From NCBI GenBank assembly GCA_945835085.1, contig CAMAIG010000117.1:1-5728 (forward strand): a DNA stretch of 5,728 bases. Reading direction: 5' to 3'. Both the position numbers and the translations under genes were made by a program. Source of the stretch: an uncultured Ruminococcus sp. GTDB taxonomy: Bacteria; Bacillota; Clostridia; Oscillospirales; Ruminococcaceae. The notes under the pieces were generated by a model that made no database searches, was not told the DNA's origin, and saw nothing but the letters and a program-made list of their open reading frames with translations. Shown piece after piece: positions 1 through 5,027 of the stretch. How positions within the stretch are numbered: position 1 is the stretch's first letter; each line of letters starts with the position of its first letter.

Positions 1-629
1 CAATCAATCAAGATAATTTCCTTACATCACTATTTAATTCATTTGTTGTTGCTTCATTCTCAACAATGATAGGTGTTTTTATTTCATCACTTGCTGGATA
101 CGCTTATGAAACATATAGAAGTAAAACATCTGAGATTATGTTTTCAGCTACGGTTTTTTCTATTTATATCCCCACAGCATCTATAATTGTTCCAATTTTT
201 CTGATAGTTAGATTCTTAAATCTAATGAATACATACTTTGCAGTTATAATAACTTCTCTTAATATTCCATTTTTAGTATTCTTATTCAGGCAAAATGCAA
301 AGGGATTTCAGAAGGAGATAATCAATTCTGCACGAATTGATGGTGCTAATGAAATTAAAATATTTTTTAAGTTATTCGTTCCATATATGAAGCCTGTTTA
401 TTTATCTGCGATCATGTTTTCTTTTTTTGATGCTTGGAATTCTGTTATGATACCAGTAATAATCATTCAATCACCAAGCAAGCTCACTAATTCAATCTTC
501 CTAAATTCAATTGGTAATATATGGTTTAGCGACTATGCAGTATTAATGATTTCTTTGCTTATCTCCACACTTCCAATGTTTATAATATTTACGATTTTCC
601 GAAAGTATCTAAATACGAGCATATTTTAA
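1..629 (+). CDS. ABC sugar transporter permease, MalG/CUT1 type, 5'-partial
   Basis: Inner-membrane permease subunit of a carbohydrate ABC importer; it would pair with a MalF-like partner, a binding protein and an ATPase. The frame is open from base 3, and the ATG at 66 is internal, because the codons before it (NSFVVASFSTMIGVFISSLAGYAYE) already match the family. Visible are about five hydrophobic segments and the EAA loop that docks on the ATPase (nt 315-395: ending IDGANEIKIFFKLFVP, with the conserved DGA and a proline near the end). About 208 residues are present of a usual 270-290. The C-terminus stops at RKYLNTSIF, whereas MalG-type proteins normally continue about five residues to an AGxVKG-like end, so the last codons may have been replaced by the inserted element. 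The gene is AT-rich, unlike everything downstream. Family assignment is firm; the substrate cannot be told. Confidence 0.9.
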   Translation, partial: INQDNFLTSLFNSFVVASFSTMIGVFISSLAGYAYETYRSKTSEIMFSATVFSIYIPTASIIVPIFLIVRFLNLMNTYFAVIITSLNIPFLVFLFRQNAKGFQKEIINSARIDGANEIKIFFKLFVPYMKPVYLSAIMFSFFDAWNSVMIPVIIIQSPSKLTNSIFLNSIGNIWFSDYAVLMISLLISTLPMFIIFTIFRKYLNTSIF

Positions 630-653
630 TATACACAAACCTCACAGCACTCT

Positions 654-693
654 CTCAAAGCGTTTACAAGCGTTTTGAGGGGGGGCTTTTTTT
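654..693 (+). terminator. Hairpin plus T-run after permease / element left-end structure
   Basis: CTCAAAGCG (654-662) pairs with CGTTTTGAG (671-679), a 9-bp stem with one G-U pair and an 8-nt loop. G7 overlaps the stem end (679-685) and T7 lies at 687-693. On the + strand this could terminate permease transcription, but the 7-nt gap between stem and T-run is unusual. The same bases hold a direct repeat AAGCGTTT (658-665 and 668-675, 10-bp period), so this may instead be a recombinase or resolvase site at the element end. Confidence 0.4.
658..675. repeat. AAGCGTTT direct repeat, two copies, 10-bp period
   Basis: AAGCGTTT occurs at 658-665 and again at 668-675, one helical turn apart. The pair lies within about 30-50 bases of the point where host-like sequence gives way to element-like sequence. 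Helically phased repeats at an element end could be recombinase or accessory-protein half-sites. Function is inferred only. Confidence 0.4.
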
Positions 694-764
694 GGCGGTT
701 AAGTTTTACGCTCCGCAAGGGTGGACGGTGCTGTGTGGCATTTCCGTTCGTCTGAGGGGCAAAG

Positions 765-1358
765 TCAAGCCGAGGTCGGTGCGGTGATGCCGTTTCGGAT
801 TTCATACTCACGCACACGGCGGTAAAAGGTATTTGCCGACATATCCATTCTCCGCATAAAGTCACGCCCCGTGATGTGCTTGGCTCTCCATTCCCCATAG
901 AGCTGCCCAAACCTCGTCCAGTCGGTGGAGATATGTTTCCGTCCCGTGTACTTGCCCTGTGCCTTAGCAATCTCAATGCCCTCACGCTGTCGCTGTCTGA
1001 TCTGCTCACGCTCCAACTGAGAGAGGGCTGCGAACACGGTGAGCATAAATTTCCCCGTAGGCGTGTCGGTGTCGATGTTCTCTTTATTGCTGATAAGAGT
1101 AACTCCCTTGTCGGTGAGGGTGTCGATGATGTTCAGCAAATCCCTCGTTGTCCGTCCTAAACGGCTGATACTCTCCACATAGAGAGTATCTCCCTCACGC
1201 ACATAGTCAAGCATAGCCCTGAGCTGAGGGCGGTCTGCGTTAGCTCCTGACAGCCTTTCAGAGAAGATACGGTCAACCTGATAGTCGCACATGATCTCCT
1301 GCTGACGGGCGGTTTCTTGATGCTCCGTAGAAACACGGATATAACCTATCTTTCCCAT
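765..1358 (-). CDS. Small serine resolvase/invertase (Tn3-resolvase family)
   Basis: A 197-residue serine site-specific recombinase, the normal length for the small resolvase/invertase group. The catalytic domain (1 to about 125) has the nucleophile in YIRVSTEHQ (Ser10, preceded by Arg8), the flexible loop SERLSGANADRPQL (33-46), the active-site arginines in SRLGR (65-69), and the long helix ALSQLEREQIRQRQREGI (111-128) that carries the dimer interface. TGRK (138-141) leads into a C-terminal helix-turn-helix (about 150-183, GRDFMRRMDMSANTFYRRV). It is the third gene of the mobilization operon, starting 15 bp after the relaxase stop with AAAGGA 7 nt before its ATG. The likely role is resolving multimers or cointegrates arising during transfer, or inverting a nearby segment. 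Its target site was not identified. It should not be confused with the large recombinase at the other end of the window. Confidence 0.93.
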   Translation of the reverse strand: MGKIGYIRVSTEHQETARQQEIMCDYQVDRIFSERLSGANADRPQLRAMLDYVREGDTLYVESISRLGRTTRDLLNIIDTLTDKGVTLISNKENIDTDTPTGKFMLTVFAALSQLEREQIRQRQREGIEIAKAQGKYTGRKHISTDWTRFGQLYGEWRAKHITGRDFMRRMDMSANTFYRRVREYEIRNGITAPTSA

Positions 1359-1373
1359 AGTATTGTCCTTTCT

Positions 1374-2975
1374 TTATTCAAGGGTGTCTTTCTTTTTCTG
1401 CTGAGTGCGTTTTCTCTCTCGGTACTGCCTGTCACGCTCCTGCTGTTCTTTGCTTTGGAGATAGTTACGCACCTGTCGGGTGTACTGCGATGCCGCATTC
1501 TGCCGTCTGATAAAAGCATTATGTTCAGGCACAAGGGCATTGTACTTGCTTTTCAGCTCGATGAGTCTTTGCTCCAGCTCGCTCCGCTTGGGTGCTTTAC
1601 CGTCTACAAGATAGTGCTTGATATGCTCCTTGATGTACTCGTCGGCTTCTTCATAATCCTCAATGGCGACAGCATTTTTCTTGCGGAAACTCTTTTGTGT
1701 AAATGCTGAACGGTTCTGATACTCCTTGTACTTGGCAGAATTATCGGAACGCTGTTTCATCATTGCAAGCAGTTTCTCAATACCCTTGATTTTCGTGTTG
1801 AGTTTGGCAAGCTCGCCCGTATGGTCATCGGGGTGCTGAAAATTCCATAAAAAGCTCCTGAGATCGTCAAGCGATGTGATACCCCCAGCTTCAAGGTCGG
1901 CAATCATCTTGTCGCTGTCACGCATACCTCGGATAGCTGCCCACACATCTTCTTTCTTTTCAGGTGCTTTACTTTCGGTCGGCTTGGGTGAAGGAGTGAT
2001 CTCGGCTGACCTCTTGTCAAGAAGTGCAAGAAATTCCTCGTCTGTAAGTCCCTTGCTCTTGGTTGGCTCTGTGGGTGTGGCTGTTGGCTTGGTCGGTGCG
2101 GTAACTGTCGGCTCGGTCTTGGGTGTGACCGTAGGCTTGGGCGGTGCAACAGCTTTTTCAGGTTTTTTCTTTTCAGATAGCCTTTTCATAACAGACTTCG
2201 CTTTCTGTATCTGCTCTATCTGTTCGGCTATGCGTTCGGCGGTGTAGTCCTCGCCCAGAGTGTCGGCTCTTGTAAACTTCTGCTGTCCTTCGCCCGAAAG
2301 TCTGAATTTCAGCTTGACTTTATTGCTCGGCTTGTAAACATATTCAATACCGCTGGCGGTGCAGTTTTGGAGAAAATCTGCAAAATCTTTGCTGTAAAAT
2401 GCAACCTCGGCAATCTTGGCTCGGAGCTTATCTTTCCACGATTTACCTTGTATCTGCATATCTCGCTCAAAGTGGGATACGCCCTTGCCTTTCGGCTCGA
2501 TTACGGATATGCCGTGTTCCTTGCATAGCTCGTCTGAAATTGCCCGTAGCTGCGTCCACGCCCTTTCGCTGACCTTACCCTGATTTCTTTCATAAGTAAA
2601 GCTAAGTCCGTTATAGAGATTTGTATTATTGAAAATGATGTGACAATGGGTGTGGGACTTGTCTGTATGAACGGCAAGTACATATTGATAATTGCCTTGT
2701 AAAAAACGGTCACACAATTCTTCTCCGATCTGCAAGGCTTGTTCGGGTGTGACTTCATCGGGGGCAAAGCTCTGAATTATGTGATGTGCGAGGATTTGTG
2801 TTCGCCCCGTGCCTTGCTCTCGGACTGCTCGGAAGTCGGCGGCAGCACCTCGGCTGTCGGCTCGGCAAGCATAAGACTGGACATATAAACCGTCGAAGGT
2901 CTTATCTCCGTCTGTAATATAGCGGAGTGCCGCCCCGTCTGTTGCTTTGATTGAATGGATAGAAGTGTATGCCAA
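1374..2975 (-). CDS. Relaxase / mobilization nuclease (MobA/VirD2-like, probably MOBP)
   Basis: A 533-residue relaxase that would nick one strand at oriT, stay linked through a tyrosine and be exported with the DNA. The N-terminal domain holds the motif-I region SIHSIKATDGAALRYITD (5-22, candidate catalytic Tyr19), the second motif GRTQILAHHIIQSF (57-70), and the metal-binding triad HTDKSHTHCHIIFNN (103-117; His108, His110, His112). The relaxase region runs to about residue 250. A Pro/Thr/Lys linker (about 277-306) follows, then a charged, helix-rich C-terminal half ending in a very basic tail (QERDRQYRERKRTQQKKKD). The start is a TTG: a TGA lies two codons upstream in this frame, and no ATG occurs before Tyr19. 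AGAGAGGGG sits 10 nt upstream. The gene overlaps mobC by 199 bp in another frame. The relaxase call is firm; the exact MOB subclass is inferred from the motif style. Confidence 0.95.
   Translation of the reverse strand: MAYTSIHSIKATDGAALRYITDGDKTFDGLYVQSYACRADSRGAAADFRAVREQGTGRTQILAHHIIQSFAPDEVTPEQALQIGEELCDRFLQGNYQYVLAVHTDKSHTHCHIIFNNTNLYNGLSFTYERNQGKVSERAWTQLRAISDELCKEHGISVIEPKGKGVSHFERDMQIQGKSWKDKLRAKIAEVAFYSKDFADFLQNCTASGIEYVYKPSNKVKLKFRLSGEGQQKFTRADTLGEDYTAERIAEQIEQIQKAKSVMKRLSEKKKPEKAVAPPKPTVTPKTEPTVTAPTKPTATPTEPTKSKGLTDEEFLALLDKRSAEITPSPKPTESKAPEKKEDVWAAIRGMRDSDKMIADLEAGGITSLDDLRSFLWNFQHPDDHTGELAKLNTKIKGIEKLLAMMKQRSDNSAKYKEYQNRSAFTQKSFRKKNAVAIEDYEEADEYIKEHIKHYLVDGKAPKRSELEQRLIELKSKYNALVPEHNAFIRRQNAASQYTRQVRNYLQSKEQQERDRQYRERKRTQQKKKDTLE
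2058..2147 (-). repeat. Pro/Thr-rich linker repeat inside the relaxase gene
   Basis: Codes residues 277-306 of the relaxase, a run dominated by P, T and K with recurring TVTP, TVTAP, TATPTEPT steps. The DNA shows matching degenerate units built on GGCTTGG, GGCTCGG and GGTGCGG on the + strand. It probably forms a flexible tether between the nuclease domain and the C-terminal helical region, and is a likely place for length variation between related elements. Confidence 0.6.
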
Positions 2976-3448
2976 ATTTCATTAACCCCTCTCTTTATCT
3001 CGCTAATATCTTCGGCATAGATGTGACCTGTGCTGTGAAGTCTGATAAGTATTTGGTTGATGTTGCTCCCGATACGTTTCATAAGGCGGTTACACTCCGA
3101 TATATCAGAGGTATCGGGTACAAGGTCAACCCTCGCCCTGACACAATCACGGATATACTCCGTCTTGTTCTTGTAACCGTACTGCTCACACTTGGAAAGA
3201 ATATCCTGCATTTCCGATTCAGTAAAGCGTACATTAAGGGTGTATGACTTCTTCTCACGCTTTCGTTTGAGGTACTTGCGTTCGCCCTCGGTGAGTTGGC
3301 TCTCGTCCTTGTGTGCGAGGGTATCATCAAGCTCGGCAGCAACCTCTTTGTCCAGAGCATTATTGATAGCTCCCTCGTAGGTCATGCCCTCAAATTCCAT
3401 AGTCTTTTGCTTGGGCGGTCTGCCCCTCTTGCGTTTGGTGTTTTCCAT
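2777..3448 (-). CDS. mobC: Mobilization accessory protein MobC (relaxosome DNA-binding)
   Basis: A 223-residue MobC-type protein that binds oriT and helps the relaxase nick. The N-terminal tail is basic with an AT-hook-like core KRGRPPK (7-13). A charged stretch (ERKYLKRKREKK, 56-67) leads into the MobC core: SYTLNVRFTESEMQDILSKC (68-87) and NKTEYIRDCVRARV (94-107), which look like a ribbon-helix-helix. Then comes the family signature SECNRLMKRIGSNINQILIRLHSTGHIYAEDISEIK (117-152) and EIWHTLLSIQSK (157-168). Family proteins usually end soon after this point. Here the frame continues about 55 residues across the start of the relaxase gene, with a low-complexity sequence that may be carried along rather than functional. 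First gene of the operon: ATG at 3448 with AAAGGAG 8 nt upstream. Transcription probably starts in the hairpin region, but no convincing promoter was found. Confidence 0.9.
   Translation of the reverse strand: MENTKRKRGRPPKQKTMEFEGMTYEGAINNALDKEVAAELDDTLAHKDESQLTEGERKYLKRKREKKSYTLNVRFTESEMQDILSKCEQYGYKNKTEYIRDCVRARVDLVPDTSDISECNRLMKRIGSNINQILIRLHSTGHIYAEDISEIKRGVNEIWHTLLSIQSKQQTGRHSAILQTEIRPSTVYMSSLMLAEPTAEVLPPTSEQSESKARGEHKSSHIT
2986..2994 (-). promoter_or_regulatory. Ribosome binding site deciding the TTG start of the relaxase
   Basis: On the - strand AGAGAGGGG lies 10 nt before the TTG at 2975, inside the mobC coding region. Between them is an ATG (2982) in a different frame whose ATGA overlaps the in-frame TGA at 2979-2981. 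The relaxase frame therefore cannot start farther upstream, and TTG is the only start that keeps the conserved N-terminal motif. Confidence 0.6.
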
Positions 3449-3532
3449 AGTGGTACTCCTTTCTTTTACTCAATCGGCGTTAGCCGATTTTTCTTTGTCT
3501 GCTCCGCAGACTTCGGGGCTTGGGGTGTCCCC

Positions 3533-3585
3533 AACAAGCATTGGTGTTTTTCGTCCGCTGTGCGGCGCAAAACACTATGCTTGTT
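3533..3585. repeat. 53-nt near-perfect hairpin in the oriT candidate
   Basis: Left arm AACAAGCATTGGTGTTTT (3533-3550) and right arm AAAACACTATGCTTGTT (3569-3585) pair over 16 Watson-Crick positions, interrupted only by a TG/T internal loop. The 18-nt middle contains its own small stem, CCGC-TGT-GCGG (3555-3565). ATTTTT follows on the + strand. This is the largest structure in the cluster. It may be the relaxase recognition hairpin or a strong bidirectional structure; which one cannot be decided from sequence. Confidence 0.7.
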
Positions 3586-3615
3586 ATTTTTGTTGCGCTG
3601 TCGCACATATTTTTC

Positions 3616-3641
3616 GCCTGAGCTTTTCCCTCTGCTCAGGC
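3616..3641. repeat. Perfect 8-bp inverted repeat GCCTGAGC/GCTCAGGC
   Basis: GCCTGAGC (3616-3623) and GCTCAGGC (3634-3641) with a 10-nt pyrimidine-rich loop, followed at once by another perfect repeat TTCGCTG (3643-3649)/CAGCGAA (3656-3662) with a 6-nt loop. The back-to-back pair has no coding context and belongs to the oriT candidate. Confidence 0.6.
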
Positions 3642-3752
3642 TTTCGCTGTTCTATCAGCGAATTGGAGCTATGCGACTTGTCTTTGCTCCGCCGTATCTC
3701 TCGGCAGTCATTCCTCGCTCACGCTCCGCCGTGATGCCCTCAATATCATCAC

Positions 3753-4099
3753 TACCAATATTCTAAACGAAGTCGGCGCAGTATCAGCGCAGTCTGGGCG
3801 GCAGTCTTATGAAAAATATCCTCTACTATACAACCGAGGATTTTGAGGTTTGTCGCAAGAAAAATCGAAAAGTTTACAGTTTGTTCATCACAGTTCTCCC
3901 TTGTGCATAAATTCAACAGCAGATTTTTATTCATATCGCAAAGAGGTCGGGCTGTTCTCGGTCATACCCTCACGGCAGAAATCTTCGTTGAGGTCGGGAG
4001 CAATGTAGTGATATGCTCGGTCTGCATTTTGAAATTTCCCATAACAATTTGTCGAACGGAGAAACGCTAATGGGACACAAAGTTTGAGCGCAATACCAA
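3753..4099. other. Gene-free spacer, no recognised gene
   Basis: About 350 bp between the hairpin cluster and the next promoter. Seen here: three GCAGT-type motifs close together (3778-3806), two GAGGTCGGG copies (near 3947 and 3990), and short open frames on both strands without plausible ribosome binding sites or family resemblance. It may hold the promoter of the leftward mob operon, but no -35/-10 pair with normal spacing was found on the - strand. Nothing else can be supported. Confidence 0.5.
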
Positions 4100-4129
4100 T
4101 AGACAAACGGCGGTGCTGTGCGCTATAAT
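4100..4129 (+). promoter_or_regulatory. Sigma-70-type promoter for the rightward genes
   Basis: TAGACA (4100-4105, five of six consensus bases) and a perfect TATAAT (4124-4129) are separated by 18 bp, about 55 bp before the 130-aa gene. GCGCA (4088-4092) and TGCGC (4119-4123) form a short inverted repeat around the spacer, and ATAATATTAT overlapping the -10 is a palindrome. The 12-mer TGCGCTATAATA here is identical to that in the recombinase promoter at 4974-4985. Confidence 0.65.
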
Positions 4130-4185
4130 ATTATCGTGGGGTTAATTCAAATCCTGCGATACCAAACAGAAACGAGGTGATGTGA

Positions 4186-4578
4186 ATGAGTAAAAAGTCT
4201 AAGGCTGAGGTCGCTGACGAGCCTGCTGTTATCATCACGGACGCTGTGCTTGCCAAAAACAATAAGAAACTGACAGACCTTGAACAGTCTATCAAGGCAG
4301 CTCTTGAACGTAAGCAGAAGATCATCACGGACTGCAAGCTGTACACCTACGGACAGCTCTCGGAGCTTTACGGCGGTGCAGAGGGGCAGGCACTTCTCGA
4401 TGCTGTTACTGCGGAGCATACGCTTATCGGCAAGCTGACCGCAAGCGGAATGAGCTATGCTGATATTGAGGGGCTTGTGGATAGTCCTGCGGGGAGTGTG
4501 TCGGGTGATGATAGCTCTGACGATGATGAAACTGTCGGACAGACTTCCTTATTTGGGTACAACTCCTATTCGGGGTAA
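4186..4578 (+). CDS. Unrecognised 130-aa element protein with acidic tail and QTSLF motif
   Basis: No family recognised. The start ATG has GAGGTGA just upstream. A hydrophilic N-terminal end (MSKKSKAEVADEPAV) is followed by an amphipathic, probably coiled-coil helix (LAKNNKKLTDLEQSIKAALERKQKII, 22-47). A small domain with TYGQLSELYGGAEGQALLDAV (54-74) and SGMSYADIEGLV (87-98) comes next, then a disordered acidic stretch SGDDSSDDDET (106-116) and the end QTSLFGYNSYSG. QTSLF (119-123) fits the QxxLF pattern by which proteins bind the bacterial DNA sliding clamp. A disordered tail carrying such a motif is typical, but chance is not excluded. First gene behind the promoter at 4100-4129, probably co-transcribed with the TnpW-like gene. 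No membrane segment or signal peptide. It could be a replication or mobilization accessory protein; this is a guess. Confidence 0.8.
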   Translation: MSKKSKAEVADEPAVIITDAVLAKNNKKLTDLEQSIKAALERKQKIITDCKLYTYGQLSELYGGAEGQALLDAVTAEHTLIGKLTASGMSYADIEGLVDSPAGSVSGDDSSDDDETVGQTSLFGYNSYSG

Positions 4579-4599
4579 CATATATCCGACAACAAAACG

Positions 4600-4641
4600 A
4601 TAGCTGTAAACGGGACGGCACTTGCCGTTCCGCACAGCTAT
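4600..4641 (+). other. Large stem-loop in the intergenic leader
   Basis: Outer stem ATAGCTGT (4600-4607)/ACAGCTAT (4634-4641) is perfect. Inner stem GGGACGGC (4612-4619)/GCCGTTCC (4624-4631) has one G-U pair and an ACTT loop. No T-run follows (AAACAAACAAC), so it is not a standard intrinsic terminator. It may stabilise or process the message between the 130-aa and 68-aa genes, or bind a protein. Confidence 0.6.
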
Positions 4642-4657
4642 AAACAAACAACACAAA

Positions 4658-4686
4658 GAGGGGCAGATAGAGAAAGCGATCCCCTC
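4658..4686 (+). other. Second stem-loop before the TnpW-like gene
   Basis: GAGGGG (4658-4663) pairs with CCCCTC (4681-4686) around a 17-nt loop. An alternative pairing uses GCGA/TCGC within the same stretch. It ends 28 nt before the AAAGGAG ribosome binding site. With the 4600-4641 hairpin, most of the 151-bp spacer is potentially structured. Confidence 0.4.
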
Positions 4687-4729
4687 GCTCTAAAGCATAG
4701 AGATAGACAAGCTAAAGGAGTAACAAGCT

Positions 4730-4936
4730 ATGAAAAACAGAACAATGCAGGAGATGAACGAGCAGTATAAGGACTGTCCCGTTCAGGTCAACACCTATGA
4801 GGTGGACGGACGCACATACATTGTGCATAGTCACTTCATTGGTGAGCGTGACATCAATGATGTGATGTTTCAGTATGCGGAGAATAAGGCGATGAGCGAA
4901 ATGCTCGGTCTTGTTCCGAAGGCTGTTACAGCGTAA
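4730..4936 (+). CDS. Small TnpW-like transposon-encoded protein
   Basis: A 68-residue protein; ATG at 4730 with AAAGGAG (4714-4720) 9 nt upstream. The central part, NTYEVDGRTYIVHSHFIGERDINDVMFQYAENKAMSEM (21-58), resembles the short TnpW family of Tn4451-like elements, which has a gTxYxVxxHFs-type strand pair followed by a helix. No enzyme motif, membrane segment or signal peptide is seen. Its place directly ahead of a TnpX-type large recombinase fits the assignment. TnpW function is not established; a DNA-binding or recombination-accessory role is only a guess. It probably shares the transcript starting near 4136. The recombinase has its own promoter 20 bp after this gene's stop. Confidence 0.75.
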   Translation: MKNRTMQEMNEQYKDCPVQVNTYEVDGRTYIVHSHFIGERDINDVMFQYAENKAMSEMLGLVPKAVTA

Positions 4937-4955
4937 AATTTTTTCCCAAAACCTA

Positions 4956-4984
4956 TTGCCTTATTCCATAAGGTGCGCTATAAT
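4956..4984 (+). promoter_or_regulatory. Promoter of the large serine recombinase
   Basis: TTGCCT (4956-4961) and a perfect TATAAT (4979-4984) with an ideal 17-bp spacer, about 44 bp upstream of the recombinase ATG. The -35 overlaps the left palindrome and the -10 sits exactly between the two palindromes, so a protein bound there would block polymerase. Confidence 0.75.
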
Positions 4985-5001
4985 AGTCTTATGGAATAAG
5001 G
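4959..5001. promoter_or_regulatory. Paired palindromic operators flanking the recombinase -10 box
   Basis: CCTTATTCCATAAGG (4959-4973) is a palindrome with 6-bp arms and a 3-bp centre. CTTATGGAATAAGG (4988-5001) is the exact reverse complement of its first 14 bases and is itself palindromic. The two sites are centred 29 bp apart, close to three helical turns, with the TATAAT between them. The whole also folds as a perfect 14-bp-stem hairpin around the promoter. The likely use is a repressor site for two dimers; a recombinase binding site is the alternative. Confidence 0.7.
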
Positions 5002-5027
5002 TCGCTTTGGGAGGAAAGGAGTTATTG

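Larger units (their letters stand above)
3472..3752. other. Candidate origin of transfer (oriT): cluster of inverted repeats
   Basis: Directly upstream of mobC, about 280 bp contain at least nine inverted repeats: 3472-3478/3483-3489 (AATCGGC), 3497-3502/3506-3511 (GTCTGC), 3520-3525/3529-3534 (TTGGGG), 3533-3550/3569-3585 (long hairpin), 3594-3597/3602-3605 (TGCG), 3616-3623/3634-3641 (GCCTGAGC), 3643-3649/3656-3662 (TTCGCTG), 3665-3669/3686-3690 (GGAGC) and 3731-3736/3747-3752 (GTGATG). Such density next to mobC-relaxase genes is what an oriT looks like, since relaxases and MobC read hairpins beside the nick. The nick itself could not be placed. The first repeat is followed by T5 on the + strand and could also stop antisense transcription into the operon. 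Confidence 0.6.

Noticed and set aside
1876..2247. Ser/Val-rich + strand frame opposite the relaxase linker
   Set aside because: Mirror image of the Pro/Thr-rich linker coding; the - strand relaxase is supported by motifs.
3472..3492. Intrinsic terminator (AATCGGC stem plus T5) for a + strand gene
   Set aside because: No + strand gene ends before it; kept only as one member of the hairpin cluster, with a possible role against antisense transcription.
3472..3752. Considered as a CRISPR array because of many repeats
   Set aside because: The repeats are inverted and all different; there is no constant direct repeat with regular spacers and no cas gene.
3296..3766. Long open frame on the + strand across the mobC 5' end and the hairpin cluster
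   Set aside because: Composition resembles the complement of mobC plus palindromes; no ribosome site and no family resemblance. The MobC frame opposite is clearly real.
3825..3858. Possible - strand promoter for mobC (TATAGT with TTGCGA upstream)
   Set aside because: Spacing of 22 bp is too long for a sigma-70 promoter; not listed as a feature.
3752..3934. 60-codon frame on the - strand upstream of the mob operon
   Set aside because: No Shine-Dalgarno before its ATG and no recognisable domain; it overlaps part of the hairpin region.
3843..4070. 75-codon frame on the + strand in the spacer
   Set aside because: TTG start without ribosome site, odd residue makeup, no resemblance to a family.
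4070..4087. Five-codon mini-frame (MGHKV) with GGAG upstream, considered as a leader peptide
   Set aside because: It lies upstream of the promoter at 4100-4129, so it would not be in that transcript; too short to judge.
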